Source of the DNA: G965197405 sp965197405
GTDB taxonomy: Bacteria > Chloroflexota > Dehalococcoidia > Lucifugimonadales > JAGWBF01
Direction: 5' to 3'
Length of the DNA stretch: 64,000 nt
Assembly (NCBI GenBank): GCA_965197405.1
Contig: OZ240206.1
Location: 2,294,001 to 2,358,000, forward strand
Shown here: positions 24,825 to 32,891 of the stretch, piece by piece
Numbering within the stretch: position 1 is the stretch's first letter
How the letters are laid out: the number at the start of each line of letters is the position of its first letter
Notes under the pieces: model-generated
Told to the model about the DNA's origin: nothing
Databases searched by the model: none
Seen by the model: only the letters and a program-made list of their open reading frames with translations
Translations under genes and position numbers: made by a program

Positions 24825-26003
24825 TTAATCCCCCTCTTTAATCTTTCTGGCCTTCATCCAGCTTTCCTTCTGGGACATCCTGGTAGCCTCATCGGTGGGC
24901 CTGTAACGATCCACGAAACCCCTACTGAAACTCTCGAACCTGCCTTCCAGGATGGCTGCCCTCATGTCCTCCATCAAGCGGAGGATGAACCGCAGATTGT
25001 GTATGCTGGCTAGTCTCAGCCCCAGAATTTCCCTGGCTTTGAACAGGTGGTGCAGGTAGGCGGCGGAGAAGTTGAGACAGGCATAGCAATCACAGCCCTC
25101 CTGTAGTGGCCCCGGGTCCTCCTTGAAGCGGCGGGTGGTTATATCCACACGGCCCTCGTTGGTGAAGAGGGCGCCATTGCGGGCCACCCTCGTAGGGAGA
25201 GCACAGTCAAAAATGTCCATCCCACGAGCGACGCACTCCACCAAGCCTTCGGGGGAACCGACGCCCATCAGGTATCTGGGCTTGTCCTCCGGCAGGAGGC
25301 TTCCAACCTGCTCCGTTACAGAGTACATCGGCGCCTTTGCTTCCCCCACGGCCAGCCCGCCCACGGCGTAGCCATCGAAGCCCAACGACGTGATGTACCG
25401 GGCCGACTCCGCCCTCAGCTCCGGGAACACGCCTCCCTGGACGATGCCGAAGAGGGCCTGGCGTCCATGCGCCCCATCGCCGTTGTGGGCCTCCTTGCAC
25501 CTGGCCGCCCACCGGTGGGTCCGTTCCATAGCCTGTCGAACGGACTCGCGGCTCTCGCCGTAGGCGATGCACTGGTCGAGGCACATGATGATGTCGGCGC
25601 CCAGCCTCTCCTGATAGAGCGTAGCGGCCTCGGGGGTAAAGTGGTGCTCGCTCCCGTCTATGTGAGAGCGAAAGAGAATGCCGGCATCGCTGATTTTCCG
25701 GAGAGAACCCAGGCTGAAGGCCTGGAACCCGCCGCTGTCCGTGAGGATGGGTCCCTTCCAGCCGGTGAATGAGTGAAGACCGCCCAGCTTTCCCACTATG
25801 TCTACGCCGGGCCGCAGGTACAGGTGATATGCGTTGGCCAGGATAACGCGGGCGCCCGTGGCCTCGACGTCCTCGGGGGTAAGGGCCTTGACGCTGCCCT
25901 GGGTCGCTACGGGCATGAAGGCGGGGGTTGGGACGCTGCCGTGAGGGGTATCAAGCTCCCCTGCGCGGCCAACCCCGGAGGTGGCGACCACTCTAAACTT
26001 CAT
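24825..26003 (-). CDS. tgt: Queuine/preQ1 tRNA-ribosyltransferase
   Basis: 392 residues. The substrate pocket shows ILTDSGGFQAFSL (about 88-100) and GGLAVGE; the catalytic Asp is in MDIFDCALPTRVARNG, which also carries the tRNA-binding arginines. The zinc site is CDCYACL followed by a His about 25 residues on. The enzyme exchanges guanine 34 in Asp, Asn, His and Tyr tRNAs for the queuosine precursor. An extension of about 20 residues follows the catalytic domain. Confidence 0.96.
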   Translation of the reverse strand: MKFRVVATSGVGRAGELDTPHGSVPTPAFMPVATQGSVKALTPEDVEATGARVILANAYHLYLRPGVDIVGKLGGLHSFTGWKGPILTDSGGFQAFSLGSLRKISDAGILFRSHIDGSEHHFTPEAATLYQERLGADIIMCLDQCIAYGESRESVRQAMERTHRWAARCKEAHNGDGAHGRQALFGIVQGGVFPELRAESARYITSLGFDGYAVGGLAVGEAKAPMYSVTEQVGSLLPEDKPRYLMGVGSPEGLVECVARGMDIFDCALPTRVARNGALFTNEGRVDITTRRFKEDPGPLQEGCDCYACLNFSAAYLHHLFKAREILGLRLASIHNLRFILRLMEDMRAAILEGRFESFSRGFVDRYRPTDEATRMSQKESWMKARKIKEGD

Positions 26004-26029
26004 CTAAACCTTCAGTGTCGGTCCCATAT

Positions 26030-26821
26030 CTACCCGTTGGCGGCGACCTTCTCCGTCCCAGCCTGGACGTGGGAGAGGAAGTCCAGCACCAGCCTGTTGA
26101 ATATCTCGGGCTGCTCGAAGTACACCGAATGGCCCGCGTCGGCCACAACTTCCAGCCGGGAGCCGGGAATGAGCTTATGGGACAGTTCCATCGCGTCCGG
26201 CGGCATGACGATGTCCTCACTTCCGACGATGAGCAGGGTGGGAACCGTCATACGGGATAGCTCCGGCGCCTTGGGGCCTTCGCCGCTGAAGAAACCGTTG
26301 ACCTCCGGGTCTCTGGGCGGGTTCATCAGGTTGATCTCCCGGTACAGGAAGGCCTTTGCCGGCTCCCTCTCCGGAAAGCCCGGAGACACTGCCCGGAGCA
26401 TCACGTCGTTGGTATATGGTCGCTGCCTCAGCTTCTCCACGACACCCGGTTCGCCGATGCCGCCGGTCGTGTCTCCCAGCACCAGGCCCCTGGTCCTGTC
26501 GGGGTACGCCAGGGCGAATCCCAGGCAGGTCAGGCCCCCCATGGACTGGGCCACCAGATAGGCCTCGGCGATTTCCAGGTGGTCCAGCAGCGCCCGCAGG
26601 TCTTCAACAAAGGCGTCGCGACCCTCTGCATCGGGCGGGTTGAAAGACTGGCCGAATCCCCGGTGGTCAAAGGTGATGCACCTGTAGCTTCTAGAAAAGA
26701 CGGGGACCTGCTGCCACCAGCTCAGGTGGTTGCCCCCTCTCCCGTGGGCGAAGACCACGGCGGGGCCTTCCCCTGTGCTCTCGTAGTACAGGTTGATCCC
26801 GTTAACGGGCGCCTTCGGCAT
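26030..26821 (-). CDS. Alpha/beta-hydrolase
   Basis: 263 residues with the alpha/beta-hydrolase triad: nucleophile Ser in AQSMGGL (about residue 97), Asp in IVGSEDIVMPP, and His in DAGHSVYFEQPE. The oxyanion HGRGG motif is at about 27. The substrate is not evident; related proteins are called 3-oxoadipate enol-lactonase-like. The ATG at 26821 with AGGAGGTACGTG immediately upstream is the start; the frame open beyond it is not coding. Confidence 0.85.
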   Translation of the reverse strand: MPKAPVNGINLYYESTGEGPAVVFAHGRGGNHLSWWQQVPVFSRSYRCITFDHRGFGQSFNPPDAEGRDAFVEDLRALLDHLEIAEAYLVAQSMGGLTCLGFALAYPDRTRGLVLGDTTGGIGEPGVVEKLRQRPYTNDVMLRAVSPGFPEREPAKAFLYREINLMNPPRDPEVNGFFSGEGPKAPELSRMTVPTLLIVGSEDIVMPPDAMELSHKLIPGSRLEVVADAGHSVYFEQPEIFNRLVLDFLSHVQAGTEKVAANG

Positions 26822-26880
26822 CACGTACCTCCTGGAGATATGGCGAAGGGTATTTTGATGGTAGTACAGGCCCCACCGCA

Positions 26881-26915
26881 TGTCATTCCGAACGAAGCGA
26901 GGTGAGGAATCTCAA
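26881..26915. repeat. Dispersed repeat family B copy
   Basis: GTCATTCCGAACGAAGCGAG followed by GTGAGGAATCTCAAG, in the gene-free interval 26822-27139. Confidence 0.65.
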
Positions 26916-27061
26916 GCGGCCGGGAGCTATGCAGTCCGGATGCAATAGCCCTGGGTTTCAGCCCTGGCTGAGGTCCCTCCCGGCTCGCGGCAGATACGGG
27001 GCGGATGCAACGGCCCGGCAAGGGTTACATTGGGGCCTCAATGTCTCGCGAGCGTCCCCGC

Positions 27062-27098
27062 GAATTAAGCTGGCGGGGCATCCCCACCAGCTTAATTC
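27062..27098. terminator. Strong hairpin downstream of the ferredoxin gene
   Basis: GAATTAAGCTGG (27062-27073) pairs exactly with CCAGCTTAATTC (27087-27098), and the loop contains a further GGGG/CCCC pairing around CAT. It lies 41 nt past the ferredoxin stop on the minus strand. There is no T tract, so a terminator or RNA-stabilising role is possible but not certain. Confidence 0.5.
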
Positions 27099-27139
27099 TC
27101 TCCGGTTTCGGCTATGGGAGCTTCGCGGCGGGGCTTCCG

Positions 27140-27412
27140 TTATCTGGTGTTTCTCAGGGTTGAGAGGTCCCTCTCCTTGAAGTAGTCGTAATTCATGGGT
27201 GTGTAGCTGGCCCACTGTTCGGGGACCGCATCCTCGGCGAAGATGGCAGTCACGGGGCACACCGGCTCACAAGCCGCGCAGTCAATGCACTCGTCGGGGT
27301 TGATGTAGAACATCTCATCTTCGTCGGTAGTGTAGATGCAGTCCACCGGGCAAACATCCACACAGGCGCCATCCTTTACTCCCACACAGGGTTCGGCGAT
27401 TATGTATGTCAT
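27140..27412 (-). CDS. Seven-iron type ferredoxin
   Basis: 90 residues. The first cluster motif is CVGVKDGACVDVCPVDC, in which the Cys spacing and Val-Asp-Val insert are typical of the [3Fe-4S] half of FdxA-like ferredoxins. The second is CIDCAACEPVCPV, a [4Fe-4S] motif whose last Cys-Pro completes the other cluster. The C-terminal 35 residues form the usual aromatic-rich tail. It should carry low-potential electrons; no redox partner is next to it. GGAGGAACAAT precedes the ATG. Confidence 0.93.
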   Translation of the reverse strand: MTYIIAEPCVGVKDGACVDVCPVDCIYTTDEDEMFYINPDECIDCAACEPVCPVTAIFAEDAVPEQWASYTPMNYDYFKERDLSTLRNTR

Positions 27413-27519
27413 GGGCTATTGTTCCTCCTTCACTACGAAACCCTCTCCGGTTTCTTGTGCCATAATTTTGGGCACATCTATTATATCATGGTATCCCTCG
27501 GCTGTGGCTACCCTTGAGG

Positions 27520-27529
27520 GCCGGCTTGC
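27520..27529. repeat. Target-site duplication, left
   Basis: GCCGGCTTGC, identical to 28773-28782 on the other side of the insertion sequence. Ten-base duplication made on insertion. Confidence 0.88.
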
Positions 27530-27534
27530 CAGGG

Positions 27535-28694
27535 CTATCGCATTTGGATTTTGGTGAATTGGGATAGCAATGTGGCCAGGTAACTGTTGTTCCACCCGGC
27601 CCGTTTCAGTTTGCGTCTCATGGATCCTTTGGAGGGTTCCAGCCGGGCCAGATTAAGCGCCAGTTTGCGTAGCAGAGCCAGATTATCCGGGCAGTTGTCC
27701 TTCCGGTTTCGGGACTGGTCCTCATTGAAGACCACGTCCAGCACCCAGTGCAGTTGGTTCTCGATTCCCCAGTGGGCCCGTGCGATTTGGTTAAACCGCT
27801 CCGGCGGGAATGCCTGGCTCAGCAGGTAGTACCGGCTCTCGACGCTGCTATGGCCTCCCTCCTGGCGACTGGCGGTTATCTTCCCCACTGCCGCCAGTCC
27901 GGGCCACTGGTGCCGCTCCTGCAGCCAGGCCACGTCGCTGCTTATGCTGGCCGTCCGGGTCTCGATACGCCCGTGCCCCTTGTTGGTCTGGCTTGCCTCT
28001 GCCACGGTCGTGGCCGAATCGTCAAGGAACAGGCGCACATCATCGTTGAGAGACCCCTGATTCCCCTTCAGGGCCAGCACGTAATCGGCCCCTTGGTCCA
28101 GCACCTGCTGGGACGGCCGTCTCTGGCAGTGCATGGCGTCAGCGGTGACCACCATTCCCGGCAGGGCCAGCATTTCCAGGAGTTTGGGCACGGCGGTGAT
28201 CTCGTTGGACTTGCCATCCACGGCCAATTGTCCCATCACCAGACGCTGTTCTGCGGCCCAGGCATTGACCAGGTGCAGAGGCGATTTGGCCTCGGCGCGG
28301 TCATAAGAGCGGCGCAGCGTCTTGCCGTCTATGGCCAGCACACCCTCGCAGCCTTGGGCAAACTGGCGCATGAACCCCAGAAACCACTTCTGGAATGCCT
28401 CCGGGTCCAACAGGCGGAACACTCTGGAGAAGAGCCTGCCCCCGCGAAAGCGGGGGTGTCGTGGCTGGGAATTCCATTCCTGAGCGGCAGGAAGGATTCC
28501 AAGAACTCCCGTTTGGAGTGCCCGAAGAGGGCCATGTCGGTACAGGTCTCCCCGCCACACAGTATGGTGCATAAGGCAATGACCAGTATGTCGTGCAATG
28601 AATGCCGGCCTGCGTTTCCACTCCGGGGATCCTCCAAGGGGTCCAGATCGTCGATCGCCATCCCCATCACCACAACCTCCACACTTCCCCTCAA
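27535..28694 (-). pseudogene. ISAs1-family transposase, frameshifted by a palindrome insertion
   Basis: The N-terminal part (DPLEDPRSGNAGRHSLHDIL through NGIPSHDT) reads in one frame, and FSRVFRLLDPEAFQKWFLGF onward in another. Between GACAC and TTCTCC lie 24 extra bases (28432-28455) forming CCCCGCTTTCGCGGGG and a CAGGCTC tail, a net gain of 23 that shifts the frame. Without them the protein would be about 378 residues, normal for ISAs1, with its DDE residues in LAIDGKTLRRS, VVTADAMHCQ and HWGIENQLHWVLDVVF. The element is therefore probably no longer self-mobile. Confidence 0.85.
28432..28455. repeat. 24-bp palindrome inserted in the transposase gene
   Basis: On the minus strand CCCCGC-TTTC-GCGGGG then GCAGGC and TC. 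The related copy at 22348-22370 reads CCCCTGC-TTTC-GCAGGGG then CAGGC; the two differing bases are paired with each other, so the hairpin is preserved. Confidence 0.75.
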
Positions 28695-28754
28695 TCAACC
28701 ACTCCAAGAACGCCCCTATTATCTATCACTCGAACACCCTCCCATATCTCCCTT

Positions 28755-29192
28755 TCAAATGCGATAGCTCTGGCCGGCTTGCGCCCTTAATCTGTCCAGG
28801 TATTGCTGGAGTATTACCGCGGCCGCGGCCGCGTCCAAGTCTCCCTTGTGGCGAGAGGGCTGGCGACCGGACCGGCGCATCAAGCCCTCCGCCTCCGACG
28901 TGGAGAAACGCTCATCCATAGTGTCTACGGGGAGTTCCGACCTTCGCCGGAGGGCTTTTATGAAGGCCTGTACCCTTTTTGCCTGGGGGCCAACCCTCCC
29001 GTTTAAGGACAGTGGCATGCCCACCACGACACTTTCAACCTCCCTCTCCAGGGCGCGGGCAAGGACCCTGTCAATGTCCTGCCGCAGCCGGGTGCGCTCG
29101 ATGAACCCCAGGGGAGCAGCCAGCAGGCCGCCCGCGTCGCTGATGGCAAGACCGATGCGGCGCTCCCCGACGTCCAGGCACAGAGTCCTCAG
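28755..29192 (-). CDS. ruvX: Holliday junction resolvase-like RuvX (YqgF)
   Basis: 145 residues with the RNase H-like fold: LCLDVGERRIGLAISDAGG at the N terminus (catalytic Asp 7), VVVGMPLSLNG at about 60, MDERFSTSEA and the closing KGDLDAAAAAVILQQYL. It takes part in pre-16S rRNA 5'-end processing and is often named a Holliday junction resolvase. No ATG, GTG or TTG lies early enough, so initiation must be at the CTG (29192) that overlaps the alaS stop as CTGA, with AAGGGGG upstream. The last five codons, QSYRI and TGA, come from the inserted IS; the older end would have been PQG and TAG. Confidence 0.82.
   Translation of the reverse strand: MRTLCLDVGERRIGLAISDAGGLLAAPLGFIERTRLRQDIDRVLARALEREVESVVVGMPLSLNGRVGPQAKRVQAFIKALRRRSELPVDTMDERFSTSEAEGLMRRSGRQPSRHKGDLDAAAAAVILQQYLDRLRAQAGQSYRI
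28773..28782. repeat. Target-site duplication, right
   Basis: GCCGGCTTGC, the partner of 27520-27529. It lies inside ruvX. Confidence 0.88.
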
Positions 29193-32044
29193 CGCCCCGC
29201 CCCCTTCCGTACCAATTCGCCCACACGTCCAAGGGCCTCGTCCAGCTTGTCGGCCCGTTTCCCGCCGGCCTGGGCCGTCTCCGCCCTGCCGCCGCCGCCA
29301 CCGCCCATCACACTGGCCGTTTCCCTCGCTATGTCGCCCGCGTGCAGCCCTTTGCTTACTAGATCGGGCGTGACCATAGAGATGATGACGGGCCGGTTAT
29401 CTTGCACAGAGGCCAGGACGATTACCGCGCTGGGGAGTTTCTCCTTGAGCCAGTCCCCCATCTCTCTCATGGCGTCCGCGCTGGTGGCCGAGGTCCTTGC
29501 GGCAAGCACCTGCACGCCATCCACGTCCTGCACACGACCGAGGAGGTCCCTCGCCTCTCTCCTGAGGTTGTCCCGCTCCAGGGCTTCCACCCGCTTTCTC
29601 AGCCTGTCCCCGTCCTGTATGAAGCTGTCCAGACGTGCCTCTAAATCTGCCAGGGGCGTCTGGAGCTTTTGGGAGAGGGAGTCCAGCAGGGCGGAGCGCT
29701 CCACAAAGACCTCCTGGGCGGCCCTGCCCGTCACCGCCTCGATGCGCCGCATACCCCCGCCGATGCTCGACTCGCCCATGACAAAGAGGGACCCGACCTG
29801 GCCAGTAGCCTTGATGTGAGTGCCGCCGCACACCTCCACGCTGAACCGCTCACCGCCTGCCTGGGCCTGGCTGTCAGACAGGTCGGACATCTCCACCACC
29901 CGGATTGAGTCGCCGTACCGGTCGCCGAAGAAGGCCAGAGCGCCTCCTTCGACGGCCTGGGTGAAGGTGGACTGCCGGGTGCTCACCGTCAGGTTATCCC
30001 ACACCTTCCGGTTCACCAGGGACTGGATGTCCAGCAGCTCTTCCCTGGAGAGGGGGCCGACGTGGCTGTAGTCGAAGCGCAGCCTGTCCGTGGCTACCAG
30101 GGACCCGGCCTGGCGTACGTGGGGGCCGAGCACCCGGCGCAGGGCTGAGTGGAGCAGATGCGTGCCGCTGTGGTTGCGGGCGGTGTCCAGGCGTCGCAGG
30201 GGGTCAACGCGAGCATCCACCGGTTCGCCCAGGGATATGTCCCCCTCTTCGACGACGCCCCGGTGCACCACGAGTCCCGCGATGGGGGCCTGGGTGTCCT
30301 CGACCCTTATCCTGCCGTTGGGACCGGTGATTGTCCCTGCGTCGCCCACCTGTCCGCCGCCCTCGGCATAGAAGGGGGTCTCCGTCAGCACCACCTCGAC
30401 CCGCTGCCCCTGGGTGGCATGGCCCACGGGCACCTGGGCCTGCTCCGGGCCTGCCCCGGAGTCCACCAGGAGAGCGGTCACCACCGAGTCTTGGGCAAGG
30501 CGCTCGTAGCCCACGAACTCGATGGCTCCAACGCCCAGGTTCTCGTAGGTGGGCAGCATCTCCATAGAGCCGGTGAAGGCGTGGGCCTCCCTCCCGCGCT
30601 GCCTCTGGGCCTCCATCTCCTCCTCGAAGCCCTCCATGTCCACGTCCAGGCCGTGTTCACGGGCTATCTCGGCGGTAAGCTCCGGCGGGAAGCCGTAGGT
30701 GTCGTAAAGCGAGAACGTCTCGGCCCCCAAAATCTTTGAGGCCCAGGCTTTCACAGCTTCGTCAAAATGTTGGACGGACGCTAGAAGCGAAAGCAGCGCT
30801 TTGTGGGCCAACACCTGTCCGGAGCCTTCGGGTTCGACTTCGCGTTCTGCGAGGATGTCTGAATGCGATGCCATTTCCTGGGACATAGCTACCTGGGCTA
30901 GCTTTTTGGCGCTCTCATCCCTATAGGCGAACATCTCGTTTATTATTGCGTTGCCCCGCTCGAAGGTCTGACCAAACCGCTCCTCCTCCAGGCCTACCAC
31001 CCGCATGATGAAGTCATGGTTGGTGGACAGCTCCGGATAGGCGTGCTGGAAGCGCCGGATGGCGGCGTCGGCCACCTGGGTGAAGAAAGGTCCCTCCAGG
31101 CCCAGCCTTCGCCCGTAGCGGATGGCGCGGCGAATGATGCGGCGGAGCACGTAGCCCCGGCCCTCGTTCCCAGGAACCACGCCGTCGCCAATCAGGAATG
31201 AGACGGCCCGGCCATGCTCGGCAACCACGCGCAGGGCGTAGTCGCCATCCCGGTCCTCGCCGTAAGTTTTGCCCGTGAGCCGGCACACCTTCTGTATGAT
31301 AGGCCAGAAGAGGTCCGTCTCGTAGAGATTGCGCTTGTCCTGGAGGATGGCGGCGGCCCGTTCGAGGCCCAGGCCGGTGTCTATGCTGGGTGCGGGCAGG
31401 GGTGTCCTCGTGCCGTCCAGGTCCTGGTAGAACTGCATGAACACCAGGTTCCATAGCTCCACGAACCGCTCGCAGTCGTGGTTGGGATGGCAGTCGGGGC
31501 TGCCGCAGCCGTACTCGACGCCGCCGTCGTAGTGTATCTCGCTGCAAGGGCCGCAGGGTCCCTCCTTGCCCGCCGGCCCCCACCAGTTGTCCTTGTCGCC
31601 GTAGCGGTAGATGCGTTCCGGGGGCACCCCTATGTCGTCGGTCCAGTGCTGAAAGGCCTCCTCGTCATTCAGGTATATGGTGACGTAAAGGCGTTCCGGG
31701 GGCAGCTTGAAATACTCGGTCACAAACTCCCAGGACCAGGCGATGGCTTCCTTCTTGAAATACTGGCCTATGCTGAAATTCCCCAGCATCTCGAAGAAGG
31801 TCAGGTGCTTGTGGTCTCCGACCTCGTCCACGTCCGTGGTGCGAAAGCTCTTCTGGCAGGAGACCAGGCGGCGAGACGGGGGCGTGGTCTCGCCCATGAA
31901 GTAGGGCTTGAACTGCACCATGCCGGCGCTGGTGAAGAGCAGCGTGGGGTCTCCCGTAGGGACCAGGGATGAGCTTGGCATAATCATATGCCCCTTGCTC
32001 TGGAAGAACTCCAGGAAGGTCTGCCTTATCACGTCTCCATTCAT
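29189..32044 (-). CDS. alaS: Alanyl-tRNA synthetase
   Basis: 951 residues. The class II core shows SKGHMIMPSSSLVPTGDPTLLF and the FFEMLGNFSIGQYFKKEAI segment; the editing domain has its zinc ligands in RNHSGTHLLHSALR and VCGGTHIKATG; a DHHA1-like C-terminal domain carries the Gly-rich GGGGGGRAETAQAGG. It is about 70 residues longer than E. coli AlaRS, mainly from a helical insertion before GAETFSLYDTYGFP (about residues 370-430). It charges tRNA-Ala. ruvX follows with overlapping stop and start. Confidence 0.96.
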   Translation of the reverse strand: MNGDVIRQTFLEFFQSKGHMIMPSSSLVPTGDPTLLFTSAGMVQFKPYFMGETTPPSRRLVSCQKSFRTTDVDEVGDHKHLTFFEMLGNFSIGQYFKKEAIAWSWEFVTEYFKLPPERLYVTIYLNDEEAFQHWTDDIGVPPERIYRYGDKDNWWGPAGKEGPCGPCSEIHYDGGVEYGCGSPDCHPNHDCERFVELWNLVFMQFYQDLDGTRTPLPAPSIDTGLGLERAAAILQDKRNLYETDLFWPIIQKVCRLTGKTYGEDRDGDYALRVVAEHGRAVSFLIGDGVVPGNEGRGYVLRRIIRRAIRYGRRLGLEGPFFTQVADAAIRRFQHAYPELSTNHDFIMRVVGLEEERFGQTFERGNAIINEMFAYRDESAKKLAQVAMSQEMASHSDILAEREVEPEGSGQVLAHKALLSLLASVQHFDEAVKAWASKILGAETFSLYDTYGFPPELTAEIAREHGLDVDMEGFEEEMEAQRQRGREAHAFTGSMEMLPTYENLGVGAIEFVGYERLAQDSVVTALLVDSGAGPEQAQVPVGHATQGQRVEVVLTETPFYAEGGGQVGDAGTITGPNGRIRVEDTQAPIAGLVVHRGVVEEGDISLGEPVDARVDPLRRLDTARNHSGTHLLHSALRRVLGPHVRQAGSLVATDRLRFDYSHVGPLSREELLDIQSLVNRKVWDNLTVSTRQSTFTQAVEGGALAFFGDRYGDSIRVVEMSDLSDSQAQAGGERFSVEVCGGTHIKATGQVGSLFVMGESSIGGGMRRIEAVTGRAAQEVFVERSALLDSLSQKLQTPLADLEARLDSFIQDGDRLRKRVEALERDNLRREARDLLGRVQDVDGVQVLAARTSATSADAMREMGDWLKEKLPSAVIVLASVQDNRPVIISMVTPDLVSKGLHAGDIARETASVMGGGGGGRAETAQAGGKRADKLDEALGRVGELVRKGAGR

Positions 32045-32172
32045 AGCTTCCCCTTCAATTTTTCAGCCATTCGGAACGCCCTGAATCCAATTGTAAATAT
32101 ATAACATAGCCTGCCCACAGTCCATAAAGCAATGGGCACATGCGGAGCCTTTCGGTTTTCCATGCAGATAGC

Positions 32173-32262
32173 AGAGCGCCCAGGGAAACCACAAGGGTTT
32201 CCCCTACGGAACAACGTGCCACGGGATGTAGGGGCAGCCCTTGTGGCTGCCTTGGGTAGACG
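32173..32262. repeat. Dispersed repeat family C, two facing arms
   Basis: GGGAAACCACAAGGGTTTCC then CCTACGG, followed after 15 bp by GATGTAGGGGCAGCCCTTGT then GGCTGCC. The two arms are imperfect inverted copies. A similar pair in the opposite arrangement lies at 52885-52970. The interval 32045-32346 holds this, the promoter that follows, and no gene. Confidence 0.55.
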
Positions 32263-32285
32263 ATCGAAAGGCCCTGGGATTATTG

Positions 32286-32314
32286 TTGACCGTAACAGGC
32301 GTTTAGCATAAAAT
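32286..32314 (+). promoter_or_regulatory. Promoter of the SWIM zinc-finger gene
   Basis: TTGACC (32286-32291), a 17-bp spacer and TAAAAT (32309-32314). The start near 32321 leaves a 26-nt leader with AAGGAGGTGG before the ATG. The downstream tRNA-Gly may share it. Confidence 0.7.
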
Positions 32315-32346
32315 CTGAATGGAGGGTAAAGCTTCAAGGAGGTGGC

Positions 32347-32598
32347 ATGCGCTCAAGTCTCATCAGCAAGATAGAGAAGGCCAGGACCTACGCCGAAGAG
32401 AGGGAGCGGGTCAGCATTACGACCTTCGGCGCGACCTTCCGTGGCAACCACAACAATTACCGGGTGAGCTACGACGGCGAAAACTGGCACTGCTCCTGCC
32501 CCTTCTTCGTGTCCCACGACTTGTGCAGCCACACAATGGCCCTCCAGCGTATCCTCGAGGGGATGCTGGCCAAAGAGTCCACGGCCGGAAGTCTGTAG
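32347..32598 (+). CDS. SWIM zinc-finger protein
   Basis: 83 residues. The centre holds the SWIM signature CxCxnCxH as CSCPFFVSHDLCSH (about residues 50-63), preceded by strands TFRGNHNNYRVSYDGENW. SWIM proteins bind DNA or other proteins. A strong promoter and ribosome-binding site precede it, and tRNA-Gly(CCC) starts 41 bp after its stop. No partner gene is visible. Confidence 0.8.
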   Translation: MRSSLISKIEKARTYAEERERVSITTFGATFRGNHNNYRVSYDGENWHCSCPFFVSHDLCSHTMALQRILEGMLAKESTAGSL

Positions 32599-32639
32599 AC
32601 CACGGCCAGGCGGATGCTATCCATAAAGAGGGCCATAAA

Positions 32640-32714
32640 GCGGGTGTAACTCAGTGGTAGAGTGTTTGCTTCCCAAGCAAAAAGTCGTGGGTTCGAATCC
32701 CATCACCCGCTCCA
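32640..32714 (+). tRNA. tRNA-Gly (CCC)
   Basis: Acceptor GCGGGTG pairs with CACCCGC, D arm CTC/GAG, anticodon stem TTTGC/GCAAA with loop TTCCCAA (anticodon CCC), T arm GTGGG/CCCAT with TTCGAAT, and an encoded CCA at 32712-32714. Confidence 0.93.
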
Positions 32715-32891
32715 ATACCTGATAATGAAGCGGCTAGTCTGGCCCAGGTCCCGACGTATGCATGAAAAACACTTCAGTCTTCCCCTGCTGCCTTGGGGAG
32801 GGTCACGCATACGCACCTGGGACGCCGGGGGCCCTATGAACGGAAGAGCCGGTAAACTTGCTTGGCGAAATAAAATGCAGGAGGGACAAGC

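Larger units (their letters stand above)
27530..28772 (-). mobile_element. ISAs1-family insertion sequence, 1243 bp
   Basis: Both ends are visible: CAGGGCTATCGCATTTG at 27530-27546 and CAAATGCGATAGCTCTG at 28756-28772 are inverted repeats with one mismatch in 17. They are flanked by a perfect 10-bp target duplication. A single transposase gene, broken by a short palindrome, fills the element. It inserted into the 3' end of ruvX. Confidence 0.93.

Noticed and set aside
28329..28694. Programmed frameshift in the transposase, as in some IS families
   Set aside because: The two frames are separated by a 24-bp palindrome that occurs elsewhere; no slippery sequence is seen, so an insertion is the simpler cause.
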